Positions 38,000 through 46,396 of a stretch of 64,000 bases of DNA are shown here, one piece after another (position 1 is the first letter of the stretch; each line of letters begins with the position of its first letter). Below the pieces are notes generated by a model. The model was not told the origin of the DNA. It ran no database searches and saw nothing but the letters and a program-made list of their open reading frames with translations. The stretch lies in NCBI GenBank assembly GCA_964550795.1, contig CAZKBH010000018.1, positions 1 through 64,000 on the forward strand, in the 5' to 3' direction. A program made the position numbers and the translations under genes. The stretch comes from M3007 sp964550795. GTDB taxonomy: Bacteria > Bacteroidota > Bacteroidia > Chitinophagales > Saprospiraceae.

Positions 38000-40585
38000 A
38001 TGTCATTCATCCTCAAAATGGCCTGGCGCGATAGCCGTCGCAATCGCGCTCGCCTTGTCCTGTTTATTTCTGCTATTACCGTCGGTATCGCTGCATTGAC
38101 AGCGGTGCGCTCGTTCTCCGTCAATCTCATGGCGGACATTGACCGGGAGGCCAAAACCCTGCTGGGCGCTGACTTGCTGGTGGATGCGAATCAGCCTGCA
38201 CCGGATTCAATTTTAGCCAAAATCGGCCAAGCATCGGTAGAAAAAGCCGAGGTGCTCAATTTTATGAGCATGGTCAGATTCCCAAACGGCGGCGGCACCC
38301 GGCTCTCCCAAATCCGGTCGCTGGAGGGAAACTACCCTTTTTATGGTATCTGGAAAACGGCCCCCGAAAACGCCTGGCAAAGTTTCAGAAATGGCAAAAC
38401 TGCACTCGTGGATCACGCCCTGCTGCTCCAGTTCGGCATTCAGCCCGGCGACAGTATCCAAATTGGCAATGTCACTTTCCGCATTGAGGGCGATTTGCTT
38501 TCCTCCCCGGGGCGGGCGGGCATTGCCAGCAGCATTGCGCCCGTAGTGTTTATTCCTGCCCAATGGCTTGATTCTACGGGACTTGTGCAACGTGGGAGCC
38601 GCGTGGATTATCAATATTTTTACAAAATGCCCGCCGGGTTCGACCTGAATGCGTTGATGAACCCGCTCGAAAAAACGCTTGAAAAAGCCAAGCTCGATTG
38701 GGACACCGTGGAAAGCCGGAAACGGAGTATTGGCGCGGCTTTTGGCAATTTTGGCACCTTTCTAAATCTGGTTGGTTTCATCGCACTTTTGCTCGGCTGC
38801 ATCGGCGTGGCAGGGGCGGTGCACATTTACATCAAGGACAAACTGCCCACGGTGGCGATTCTGCGTTGTCTGGGTGCCAGCGGGCGCAAGGCATTTTATG
38901 TATATCTCGTGCAAGTAGCGGGCATTGGCCTGTTGGGTGCGGTAGTAGGTGCCTTGGCGGGTTCTTTGATTCAAAAACTGCTCCCCATCCTGGTCAAAGA
39001 CCTCCTGCCCATTCAGGAAGTCAGCACGGAATTTTCCTACCCGGCCCTGTTTCAAGGCGTGGCTTTGGGGCTGATTGTGGCTGTTTTGTTTGCGCTTTTG
39101 CCACTTTCGGGCATTTTAAAAACCTCGCCCCTGCGTACCCTTCGGGCTTCTTTTGGTGAACAGGAAACAGACAACCGCCTGCTCCGCTGGGGCGTGTATG
39201 GCCTGATTGCCGTTACCTTGTTGGGATTCACCTACTGGCTGGTGCAGGATTGGATGGAAACGTTTGCATTCATGGGCGGCATTTCGGTGGCGTTTGTGGT
39301 GCTTTGGGGCATTGCCCGGTTTTTGACGTTTTTGCTGCGCAAATTTTTCCCTAAAAAACTCAGTTACGTGGTGCGTCAGGGCGTGGCCAATTTGTTCCGC
39401 CCGGAGAACCAAACGGTGCTACTCGTGGTCACAATTGGCTTGGGTACGATGTTGCTTTCCACCCTGTTTTTGATTCAGAGCTTGTTGTTGAAACAAGTGG
39501 AGTTTTCGGGAAGCGGCAGCCAGCCGAACATGATACTTTTTGACATTCAGGCCAACGATAAGGACAGCGTGGCACAAATGGTGCGTCAACACGGCATGCC
39601 GCTCATGCAACAAGTCGGGGTAGTCACCACCCGCGTGGAAAGTATTGACGGACAAACCAAACAACAATACGAACGGGAGCATCCCGACCCGGATTCGCTA
39701 TCAGAAGCCGAAGAAGGCCGCCGAGGGATGCGCCCACCCAAAGATGAGGAACGCATCTCCAATTGGGTGTGGGACCGCGAGTACCGGGTGACTTTCCGCG
39801 ATACGCTGATTGAAACCGAAAAAATTGTGGAAGGCGAATGGGTGGGCGAACACACGCCCGGACAGCCCATTAAAATCTCTATTTCTGACCGAATGCAGAA
39901 CTCCATGAAAGCTAAAATCGGCACACGCATGGTATTCAACGTGCAAGGTGCCCGGCTTGATTGCGAAGTGGCGAGCGTTCGGGAAGTGGATTTTAATCGG
40001 GTGCAGACGAACTTTATGGTCGTGTTTCCGAAAGGTGTTTTGGAAAAAGCGCCGCAGTTCCACGTCATTGTATCCAAAGTGAAAGATGCGGAACAATCCG
40101 CCCGTTTCCAGAGCGCTTTGGTGCAGCGTTATCCGAGTGTGTCGGCCATTGATTTGACCCAGATTTTGCGCTCGGTGGATGAGGTGTTGGGCAAGATTTC
40201 GTTTGTGATTCAGTTCATGGCCTTGTTTAGTATTTTGACGGGTTTGCTGGTGTTGTTTAGTTCTATTTACCAGAGCAAATTTGCCCGCATCCGCGAAAGT
40301 GTCCTGCTGCGAACCCTGGGCGCGAGTCGCAGGCAGATATTGAGTATCAATGCGTTGGAATATTTCCTGCTGGGTGCTTTGTCTTGTCTGGCGGGCGTGG
40401 GACTTTCGGTAGCAGGAGCCTGGGCCTTGGCGGTGTTTGCGTTTAAAATCCCCTTCCAGATCGAGTGGTGGCCCCTGGCGACGACGTTTTTGGCGATTAC
40501 GACCCTGACGGTAATTATTGGTTTGTTGAATAGTAGGGAGGTGGTGCGCAAGCCGCCGTTGGAGGTGTTGCGACAGGAGGTGTGA
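38000..40585 (+). CDS. FtsX-like ABC transporter permease (YbbP type)
   Basis: 861 residues. Long permease with the N-terminal MAWRDSRRNRARLVLFISAITVGIA anchor, a periplasmic MacB-like domain, then FtsX helices around LNLVGFIALLLGCIGVAGAVHIYIKDKLPTVAILRCLGASGRKAF (key: KDKLPTVAILRCLGAS). A second half repeats the plan with FARIRESVLLRTLGASRRQI. This duplicated layout is that of YbbP-type permeases, usually paired with a YbbA-type ATPase for lipoprotein or envelope handling. No ATPase or accessory gene is adjacent here. The substrate is unknown. Confidence 0.88.
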   Translation: MSFILKMAWRDSRRNRARLVLFISAITVGIAALTAVRSFSVNLMADIDREAKTLLGADLLVDANQPAPDSILAKIGQASVEKAEVLNFMSMVRFPNGGGTRLSQIRSLEGNYPFYGIWKTAPENAWQSFRNGKTALVDHALLLQFGIQPGDSIQIGNVTFRIEGDLLSSPGRAGIASSIAPVVFIPAQWLDSTGLVQRGSRVDYQYFYKMPAGFDLNALMNPLEKTLEKAKLDWDTVESRKRSIGAAFGNFGTFLNLVGFIALLLGCIGVAGAVHIYIKDKLPTVAILRCLGASGRKAFYVYLVQVAGIGLLGAVVGALAGSLIQKLLPILVKDLLPIQEVSTEFSYPALFQGVALGLIVAVLFALLPLSGILKTSPLRTLRASFGEQETDNRLLRWGVYGLIAVTLLGFTYWLVQDWMETFAFMGGISVAFVVLWGIARFLTFLLRKFFPKKLSYVVRQGVANLFRPENQTVLLVVTIGLGTMLLSTLFLIQSLLLKQVEFSGSGSQPNMILFDIQANDKDSVAQMVRQHGMPLMQQVGVVTTRVESIDGQTKQQYEREHPDPDSLSEAEEGRRGMRPPKDEERISNWVWDREYRVTFRDTLIETEKIVEGEWVGEHTPGQPIKISISDRMQNSMKAKIGTRMVFNVQGARLDCEVASVREVDFNRVQTNFMVVFPKGVLEKAPQFHVIVSKVKDAEQSARFQSALVQRYPSVSAIDLTQILRSVDEVLGKISFVIQFMALFSILTGLLVLFSSIYQSKFARIRESVLLRTLGASRRQILSINALEYFLLGALSCLAGVGLSVAGAWALAVFAFKIPFQIEWWPLATTFLAITTLTVIIGLLNSREVVRKPPLEVLRQEV

Positions 40586-40677
40586 GGATATACTGCCTAA
40601 CTTGAGGCCTGCAATTTCCTAATTGTGTTCGCCAATGCCCTGCGTCCATGATTTACCCTATACCCTGAATCAATACT

Positions 40678-41782
40678 ATGATTTTCCTCTTATGTAGTCT
40701 TTTACTGCCCACCGAAGACCTGCCCACCTTCGGACTGGGTTACATGGTCTATTACAGTACCGTCATTTTCACAGCAAAGCCCCTGGCAGAAGAAAAGTAC
40801 GTCATAAACACCCGGGAGGGCGGCTATGAGCTCCGGCGCTTTGTCATCGAGCATGTGATCAAACAAGATTCGGCTGCACTACCCGATACGATCGCGATCG
40901 AGGTCAGTAATTACAAATTGGAGGGCACTGAANNNNNNNNNNGGCCTTTATAATCTGCCCCCTTATCCTCATCATCCAAGGGTATTTTCTCCTGTACTTT
41001 CTGGCATACGGCCATTTCGCGGCAACACCGCCTTTGTGCCCTTTCAACACGAAAATCCTGGTGGTTACAATTTTCATGCAGCTCCTGATCAGACATTGTC
41101 CGAATGGGTATTTCAGACCCGAAAAACCATCCAACGTTTTGACTCCTTGCTGGCCTTGCGGCGCATTCAGCCTCCAATAACACAAAATAAAGCACTTTTT
41201 GAGTGGATTGACGAGCATCAATCCTGTTGGAGACGGGACACCCATATCGAGAACAGTCCATTCAGTGATTGCGACTGGGGGCCATACGAGTATGAAGTGT
41301 TCGAGTGGATCAACGGGAATGGAATCTGGCAGGATGCCTGGAAAAGTATCCTGTTTTCAAAGATATTACTACCGGAATACGGTACGGTTACATCACAGCC
41401 GGAAGATACACCCTATGCTTTCTCTTGCCCTGAAGGCAGAGCTTTTCTCATGGAGCAGATTGCCAGCAACAAGGAACCTGGGATTGCGATCTCCCTGCTC
41501 GGCAGTGCTACCTGGGGTTGGGATCAAGATTTTCTTTTGCCCGCGACAGAAGTAGAGCGATACCGGGTCATGCAAATCGTGCTTCCCTTGCTGGAAAAAA
41601 GGGAATACCAGTATGGAGTGATGCACCTGATCCGAGCTGCTCTTTTGTCCACGGAACTTCCCTGGAAAGACAAAGACGGCATTTCGCCTCTGGCAGCACT
41701 AAAAAAGGCACATGCTGCTGCTCAGGATGAATATTTTAAAACGGAGTTGGAGCGACTTATAGGGGAGATTGAACGGAAGTAA
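40678..41782 (+). CDS. hypothetical protein interrupted by assembly gap
   Basis: ATG at 40678 opens a reading frame with a short hydrophobic N terminus (MIFLLCSLLLP), possibly a signal peptide. Ten N at 40933-40942 follow 85 codons. After the gap the open frame shifts (frame 1 to frame 2) but runs without a stop from 40943 (GLYNLPPYPHHPRVFSPV) to 41782, so the two parts most likely form one gene of roughly 360 residues. The C-terminal part is helical (LPLLEKREYQYGVMHLIRAAL, SPLAALKKAHAAAQDEYF) and may contain HEAT-like repeats. No family is recognised. Confidence 0.65.
40933..40942. other. assembly gap (10 N)
   Basis: Placeholder gap inside a hypothetical gene. The coding frame changes across it, so the true length differs from ten bases, or sequence is missing. 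Confidence 0.95.
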
Positions 41783-41831
41783 TGGATTGTTTTGCGGCAG
41801 GAGGTATGAGGGAGCATCTGCGGGATGCGAT

Positions 41832-42350
41832 CTATTGGATTTCCAACCGAAGTTTTTTCCCCAACCCTTGTTCCACTATGTTCTGGAGTTCTTCCAACGG
41901 GATTACTTTTTCGCCACTTTCTACTTTGGAGATAAAATCAGATGTCGTATGGCTTTTTTGAGCCAAGTCGCTCTGGCTCATTCCGGCTTTTTCACGAGCT
42001 GTTTTGAGTAAATTTCCAGTCAAAGGCTGTTCGTTTTTGATTAGCACCGACTGTTCGAACAAAACATACGGATCAAGTTCCGTAGCCCTGTAACGTGTTT
42101 GACCTTTCCAAGTGAAAGCTCTTTTAACCGATTTCCATTGAAGGGTTTTGGTTTGAGAGATAGATACTGCTCGAAATTTTTGTGGTTCGCTCAACCTGAG
42201 CAATTCATTATCACCACTTTCTTTCCACTTGGCGAACATCGGGGCGAAATCTATACGTCTCACATCATTATTTGACCAAAGCGCGACAATACTTTGTGAC
42301 TCCGGGTCAACACGAAGAAGACGCATTATTTTGGGCTGATAATTATTCAT
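41832..42350 (-). CDS. DUF2442 and helix-turn-helix antitoxin-like protein
   Basis: 172 residues. The N-terminal half (about 1-90) is DUF2442-like (IMRLLRVDPESQSIVALWSNNDVRRIDFAPMF; key: DVRRIDFAPMF). The C-terminal half (about 105-170) is a Cro/XRE helix-turn-helix: LLKTAREKAGMSQSDLAQKSHTTSDFISKVESGEKVIPLEEL (key: GMSQSDLAQKS, FISKVESG). It follows the DUF4160 gene with an ATGA overlap (42347-42350), so the two are co-translated. DUF4160-DUF2442 pairs are recurrent and arranged like type II toxin-antitoxin modules. Here the HTH could autoregulate the operon. The toxin role has not been shown from sequence. Confidence 0.8.
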   Translation of the reverse strand: MNNYQPKIMRLLRVDPESQSIVALWSNNDVRRIDFAPMFAKWKESGDNELLRLSEPQKFRAVSISQTKTLQWKSVKRAFTWKGQTRYRATELDPYVLFEQSVLIKNEQPLTGNLLKTAREKAGMSQSDLAQKSHTTSDFISKVESGEKVIPLEELQNIVEQGLGKKLRLEIQ

Positions 42351-42592
42351 AATGGACGTAAGGATGGATTTTGCTCATAAAACAGTTCTAAAAGTTCTTT
42401 TTGATTCGCTTCCAAAAATTCCATTGCTACGTGTAATTTTTTAGTTGGTAGCCAGCCTTTTAGCACTGTTTTTTCACGAATATCTATCAATACTTCGTCA
42501 TTTTGATAGATAGCGTGGAAATGTGGAGGTAGATGATCTCCGTTATAAACTTGGAAAACTACTCCCTTAATACGCGGCTTTACTTCTGGCAT
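42347..42592 (-). CDS. DUF4160 domain protein
   Basis: 81 residues from ATG at 42592 (MPEVKPRIKGVVFQ); an upstream in-frame extension is rejected because a strong promoter lies within it. The DUF4160 core is visible: GDHLPPHFHAIYQNDEVLIDI and LPTKKLHVAMEFLEANQKELL (key: HLPPHFH, ANQKELL). It is the first gene of a two-gene unit with the DUF2442-HTH protein. The histidine-rich HLPPHFHA motif suggests a small enzyme or metal site, but no activity is established from the sequence. Confidence 0.82.
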   Translation of the reverse strand: MPEVKPRIKGVVFQVYNGDHLPPHFHAIYQNDEVLIDIREKTVLKGWLPTKKLHVAMEFLEANQKELLELFYEQNPSLRPL

Positions 42593-42606
42593 TGAAGTTC
42601 TTTGTG

Positions 42607-42638
42607 CAAAGTTAGAGAAATTACCCATGCCAAACAAA
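42607..42638 (-). promoter_or_regulatory. consensus promoter of the DUF4160-DUF2442 unit
   Basis: Minus strand: TTTG (42635-42638), 20 bases, then TAACTTTG (42607-42614). This is a full match to the Bacteroidota -33/-7 pattern, 14 bases before the ATG at 42592. The divergent pyrR start is at 42670, with its own TACCTTCG box at 42652-42659. Confidence 0.8.
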
Positions 42639-42651
42639 GCGCACATCGCCT

Positions 42652-42659
42652 TACCTTCG
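42652..42659 (+). promoter_or_regulatory. -7 box of pyrR
   Basis: TACCTTCG, one base from TAnnTTTG, 10 bases before the pyrR ATG at 42670. No -33 TTTG at the right distance is seen. Confidence 0.45.
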
Positions 42660-42669
42660 TGCCCAATCT

Positions 42670-43215
42670 ATGCAACCAGGAAAAACGCTCCTAGATCGCC
42701 CGCGCTTTGCCCTCACCCTTGAGCGGCTCTGCCACCAGTTGCTCGAAGACTGGGGCGACTTCTCCAATGCCTGTATCATTGGCATTCAGCCGCGCGGCAC
42801 CCTGCTGTCCAATCGGATTCATACCCGTTTGGAGCAGTTGCTCGGCCATAAAATCGAGTACGGCAAACTGGATATCACGTTTCACCGCGACGATTTCCGA
42901 ATGCCCGATGGGCCACTTGCCCCGCACCCAAACGAAATTGACTTCATCGTCGCCGATAAAAATGTGCTGCTCATTGATGACGTGCTCTACACCGGACGCA
43001 CCATCTCGGCAGCCTTAGCAGCGTTGCAGGACTATGGCCGGCCCAGCGCAGTGGAATTGTTGGTGTTGGTGGATCGGCGCTTCAACCGCCATCTTCCCGT
43101 CCAGCCTGATTATGTCGGCATTACCGTAGATGCCCTCGATGAAGCCTACGTCAAAGTACGCTGGGATGAGATTCATGGGGAAGACGAGATATTGATGTTT
43201 GATAAGAAGCCGTAG
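42670..43215 (+). CDS. pyrR: PyrR: pyrimidine operon regulator / uracil phosphoribosyltransferase
   Basis: 181 residues, the normal PyrR length. The PRPP-binding motif NVLLIDDVLYTGRTISAAL lies at about 98-116. The N-terminal IIGIQPRGTLLSNRI and ELLVLVDRRFNRHLPVQPDYVG are typical. In Bacillus PyrR binds pyr mRNA and regulates by attenuation; many relatives mainly make UMP from uracil and PRPP. pyrB lies downstream on the same strand, the usual pyrR-pyrB order, but 746 bases away because of an inserted repeat-flanked gene. The final G of the TAG stop codon is the first base of the heptamer array. Confidence 0.92.
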   Translation: MQPGKTLLDRPRFALTLERLCHQLLEDWGDFSNACIIGIQPRGTLLSNRIHTRLEQLLGHKIEYGKLDITFHRDDFRMPDGPLAPHPNEIDFIVADKNVLLIDDVLYTGRTISAALAALQDYGRPSAVELLVLVDRRFNRHLPVQPDYVGITVDALDEAYVKVRWDEIHGEDEILMFDKKP

Positions 43216-43347
43216 ACGGTGGACGGTGGACGGGAGACGGGAGACGGTGGACGGTGGACGGTGGATGGGGGACGGTAGACGGTGGACGGTGGACGGGAGA
43301 CGGTGGACGGTGGACGGGAGACGGTGGATGGGAGAGGGTGGACGGTT
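43215..43347 (+). repeat. heptamer array, GACGGTG family (left arm, 19 units)
   Basis: Nineteen contiguous 7-base units, no spacers: mostly GACGGTG and GACGGGA, with GATGGGG, GACGGTA, GATGGGA, GAGGGTG and a terminal GACGGTT. It begins on the last base of the pyrR stop codon and ends at the stop codon of the minus-strand four-helix-bundle gene. GG doublets every few bases make G-quadruplex or slipped structures possible. Confidence 0.95.
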
Positions 43348-43754
43348 TAGAGGGGCTTGAGGATTGTGATTAGAAGCCAGAGGAGGACCTTTATGGGATT
43401 GGAGCCGCCTCGTGCGCGAATCAGGTTTTTGAGAGATGCCCTGATTTTCTCGGCTAAATTTTCGAGATTGGTCATGGTTTCCAGGTCGAGATATCCTAGA
43501 CGGTAAGCCAGATTGAGTTGTGAAATGACTTCTGCCGTAGATCCCTTTGAAACATTAAAAAAATAAACGGCCTCGCGGTTGGTACCTCGTTCATCTCCTT
43601 CCGCGATGTTAGAGGAAATTGAAATGACTGCGCGTACTATCTGGTTGCGAAGCGCAAAATCCTGTGAGAATGGCTGTGATTTCGTAGCAGCATAAATATT
43701 CTCTGCCAACTGCATTGAGTCCACCCACACCCTTAACTCTTTAAACTTTCCCAT
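43347..43754 (-). CDS. four helix bundle protein (S23 / Avd-like family)
   Basis: 135 residues from ATG at 43754 (MGKFKELRVWVDSMQLAENIY). It belongs to the family first seen in 23S rRNA intervening sequences and distantly related to the Avd accessory protein of diversity-generating retroelements. Typical features: FKELRVWVDSMQLAENIY (standard: F..L.VW..A..L...IY), QPFSQDFALRNQIVRAVISISSNIAEGDERG (key: LRNQIVRAVISISSNIAEG), and FFNVSKGSTAEVISQL. It lies antisense to pyrR and pyrB and is enclosed by inverted heptamer arrays. No reverse transcriptase or variable repeat is in the window, so a retroelement role has no local support. Its cellular role is unknown; it may be part of a mobile unit. 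Confidence 0.88.
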   Translation of the reverse strand: MGKFKELRVWVDSMQLAENIYAATKSQPFSQDFALRNQIVRAVISISSNIAEGDERGTNREAVYFFNVSKGSTAEVISQLNLAYRLGYLDLETMTNLENLAEKIRASLKNLIRARGGSNPIKVLLWLLITILKPL

Positions 43755-43817
43755 TTGGTTAACTATTTTAAGGTGAATAACCATAAAGATACAAAATCCT
43801 AACTAAAAAACAAACTG

Positions 43818-43964
43818 CACCGTCCACCATCTCCCATCCACCATCCACCGTCTCCCGTCCACCGTCCACCATCCACCGTCTCCCGTCCACCGTCTCCCGT
43901 CCACCGTCTCCCGTCCACCATCCACCGTCCACCGTCTCCCGTCCACCGTCTCCCGTCTCCCATG
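43818..43964 (-). repeat. heptamer array, GACGGTG family (right arm, 21 units, inverted)
   Basis: Twenty-one contiguous 7-base units written on the plus strand as CACCGTC, TCCCGTC, CACCATC and TCCCATC, the reverse complements of the left array's units. The last unit, TCCCATG, contains the ATG of pyrB (43962-43964). ORFs predicted through the array (translating as G, D, R, W repeats) are artefacts. Confidence 0.95.
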
Positions 43965-44885
43965 AAAAGACTTTCCACCCGCCACCTGATTGGCATCAAA
44001 AACATCACCGAAGATGACATCCACCTCATCTTCGAAACGGCGGATAATTTCAAAGAAGTCATCAACCGGCCCATCAAAAAGGTGCCTTCGCTGCGTGATA
44101 TCACGGTGGCTAACCTGTTTTTTGAAAGCAGCACCCGCACCCGGGTTTCTTTTGAACTGGCCGAACGCCGGCTGAGTGCGGATACGGTGAATTTCGCCGC
44201 AAGCAGCAGCAGCGTGAGCAAGGGCGAAACCCTGCTCGACACGGTGAACAACATCCTCGCCATGAAAGTGGATATGGTGGTGATGCGCCACCCCGCTCCT
44301 GGTGCTTGTGTGTATCTTTCAAGCCGCATCCAGGCCAATATCATCAACGCTGGCGACGGCACCCACGAACATCCTACCCAAGCCCTGCTCGACGCATTTT
44401 CCATCCGGGAAAGACTCGGCGAAGTAGCGGGCAAAAAAATTGCCATCATCGGCGACATTCTGCACAGCCGCGTAGCCCTCAGCAATGTTTTTTGTCTCCT
44501 GAAACTCGGCGCAAAAGTGCGGGTTTGTGGTCCGCCAACCTTGATTCCCAAACATTACGGCGAACTGGGCGTGGAAATCAGCCACGATGTGCGCGACACT
44601 CTGCGCTGGTGCGATGTGGCCAATGTACTCCGCATCCAATTGGAACGTCAGGACATCAAATTTTTCCCCAGCCTCCGCGAATACCACCAGTATTTTGGCA
44701 TCACCAAACAGATGCTCAACGAGCTGGACAAAGAAATTGTGGTGATGCACCCAGGCCCCATCAACCGCGGCGTCGAAATTTCCTCGGATGCAGCAGACAG
44801 TCCCCACAACATCATTTTGCAACAGGTGGAAAATGGGGTTGCGGTGCGCATGGCGGTGCTGTATTTGTTAGCGGCGGGAAATTGA
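43962..44885 (+). CDS. pyrB: aspartate carbamoyltransferase catalytic subunit
   Basis: 307 residues. It condenses carbamoyl phosphate with aspartate, the committed step of pyrimidine synthesis. The carbamoyl-phosphate loop FFESSTRTRVSFE (about 53-65), SSVSKGETLLDT, HPTQALLDAFSIRE and HPGPINRGVEI are all present. No regulatory chain (pyrI) or pyrC follows directly. The next gene is a flippase 21 bases on. The start codon is inside the heptamer array, so the usual leader of a pyrR-pyrB operon has been replaced by repeats. Confidence 0.95.
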   Translation: MKRLSTRHLIGIKNITEDDIHLIFETADNFKEVINRPIKKVPSLRDITVANLFFESSTRTRVSFELAERRLSADTVNFAASSSSVSKGETLLDTVNNILAMKVDMVVMRHPAPGACVYLSSRIQANIINAGDGTHEHPTQALLDAFSIRERLGEVAGKKIAIIGDILHSRVALSNVFCLLKLGAKVRVCGPPTLIPKHYGELGVEISHDVRDTLRWCDVANVLRIQLERQDIKFFPSLREYHQYFGITKQMLNELDKEIVVMHPGPINRGVEISSDAADSPHNIILQQVENGVAVRMAVLYLLAAGN

Positions 44886-44906
44886 GCACCTCATCAACCT
44901 CTCCTA

Positions 44907-46358
44907 TTGAAACGCGAATTCCTCCTCAACATCCTGCTCCTCGTCTTTATCAATCTCCTGATAAAGCCGATTTTTATCTTCGGGATAGATCTGGGGGTGC
45001 AAAACCGGGTCGGGGAAGACTACGGCACCTATTTCGCGCTGCTCAACCTGGCCTACCTTTTTCAGATTCTGAACGATTTCGGGATACAAAGTTTTAACAA
45101 CCGCCACATCAGTCAGCACCCGCAGCTATTACCGAAATATTTCCCCAACTTATTGGCAATCAAGTGGTTACTCGCCACTTTGTACGTCACGCTGACCATG
45201 GGCGTCGCAGCATTCGTGCTGGGTTATGGCCCGGAGGTGCTGCCCTTGCTGTTCATTTTACTTGTGAATCAAGTGCTGGTGCAGCTCATCCTTTTTTTGC
45301 GCTCCAATATTTCCGGTCTCGGGTTCTATCGGCTGGACAGCCTGCTTTCGTCGCTGGATAAATTGCTGATGGTGCTGACTTGCGGGGTGCTGATTTGGAC
45401 GGATTGGTTGCCCTTTTCATTGTTCAATTTTGCCTTGGCCCAAACGCTGGCTTTGTTCGTCACGGCCATTGTGGTGTTTATTTTGCTCCGAAAACGGGCC
45501 GTTTTTCGCGTAAAACCCACCTGGGCGGCCAATTGGCGTGCTGGCAAACCAGCCGTTTTTTCCATGTTCCGGCAAAGTTTGCCCTACGCCCTCGTGGTGC
45601 TGCTGATGTTTGCTTATACCCGTTTGGACGCGGTGCTGCTGGAGCGCATGGCCGGAGCGGCACACGCGGATGTGTACGCCAGCGCATTCCGGCTTTTGGA
45701 GGCTTGTAATATGTTTGGCTACCTGTTCGCCTCCCTGTTGTTGCCCATGTTTGCACGGCTTTTGAAGGCAAAAGAATCCATCCGGCCCCTCACTTCGATG
45801 GGGTTTAAATTGATTTGGGCGGGAAGTGTGACCCTGGCTGCGGCCATCTTTTTTGCCCGGGAAGACTTGCTGCGACTGATGATGCCAGAACGCGCCAGCG
45901 AATACCGTTTTGACGTGTTGGGATGGCTCATTTGGGCATTCGTGCCTGTGAGTGTGACGTATATTTTCAGCACCCTGCTCACGGCCCGAGAGCGGATGAT
46001 GCGGATGAACCGTTTTTTTGTGGTGGGCATTGCCCTGGATTTGGCCCTGAATTTGGCGCTGATTCCGAAATGGCAGGCCGTTGGTTCGGCCATTGCGGCC
46101 CTGGCAACGCAGGTGTTCATTGCAGCGGCGATGATTTGGCTCTGTGTTCGGGAATTTGAGTTCCGACCCAGCCGCCTCGGATTGGTTCAAACCTTTGGTT
46201 TTTTGGGCTATATTTTGGTTTTCGACTGGTTTTTGTTTGAACAAACGAGCCTGGCCTGGCCGCCCAAATTCGCCCTTGCACTCGGCGCCGGACTTGCGGG
46301 GCTTTTCCTGTTTAAAATGGTGGGATTGGCATCCCTGAAAACATTGCGAAACGGGTAA
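44907..46358 (+). CDS. oligosaccharide flippase family (Wzx/MATE-like) membrane protein
   Basis: 483 residues with about 12-14 hydrophobic helices. It has the layout of polysaccharide flippases of the MOP superfamily: GTYFALLNLAYLFQILNDFGIQSF near the N terminus (key: LNLAYLFQILNDFG), FRQSLPYALVVLLMFAYTRLDAVLL, and PVSVTYIFSTLLTARERM. Proteins of this type move lipid-linked sugars across the inner membrane. The start is TTG at 44907, 21 bases after pyrB, probably co-transcribed. No glycosyltransferase or polymerase gene is nearby, so the cargo is unknown. Confidence 0.82.
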   Translation: MKREFLLNILLLVFINLLIKPIFIFGIDLGVQNRVGEDYGTYFALLNLAYLFQILNDFGIQSFNNRHISQHPQLLPKYFPNLLAIKWLLATLYVTLTMGVAAFVLGYGPEVLPLLFILLVNQVLVQLILFLRSNISGLGFYRLDSLLSSLDKLLMVLTCGVLIWTDWLPFSLFNFALAQTLALFVTAIVVFILLRKRAVFRVKPTWAANWRAGKPAVFSMFRQSLPYALVVLLMFAYTRLDAVLLERMAGAAHADVYASAFRLLEACNMFGYLFASLLLPMFARLLKAKESIRPLTSMGFKLIWAGSVTLAAAIFFAREDLLRLMMPERASEYRFDVLGWLIWAFVPVSVTYIFSTLLTARERMMRMNRFFVVGIALDLALNLALIPKWQAVGSAIAALATQVFIAAAMIWLCVREFEFRPSRLGLVQTFGFLGYILVFDWFLFEQTSLAWPPKFALALGAGLAGLFLFKMVGLASLKTLRNG

Positions 46359-46396
46359 TTTCGCGCTCACTCCCCAGCAATTTCAAATCACCGCGT

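Noticed and set aside
37719..38006. 95-codon minus-strand ORF between the SulP and FtsX genes
   Set aside because: It overlaps the end of SulP antisense, starts inside the FtsX gene and has no family resemblance.
43347..43754. Diversity-generating retroelement
   Set aside because: The four-helix-bundle protein resembles Avd, but there is no reverse transcriptase, template repeat or variable repeat in the window.
43215..43964. Possible CRISPR array
   Set aside because: Units are 7 bases, contiguous, without unique spacers, and no cas genes are present.
43799..44551. Long minus-strand ORF over the right heptamer array and pyrB, translating as G/D/R/W repeats
   Set aside because: The repeat peptide comes from the 7-base array read in frame, and the rest is antisense to the clear pyrB gene.
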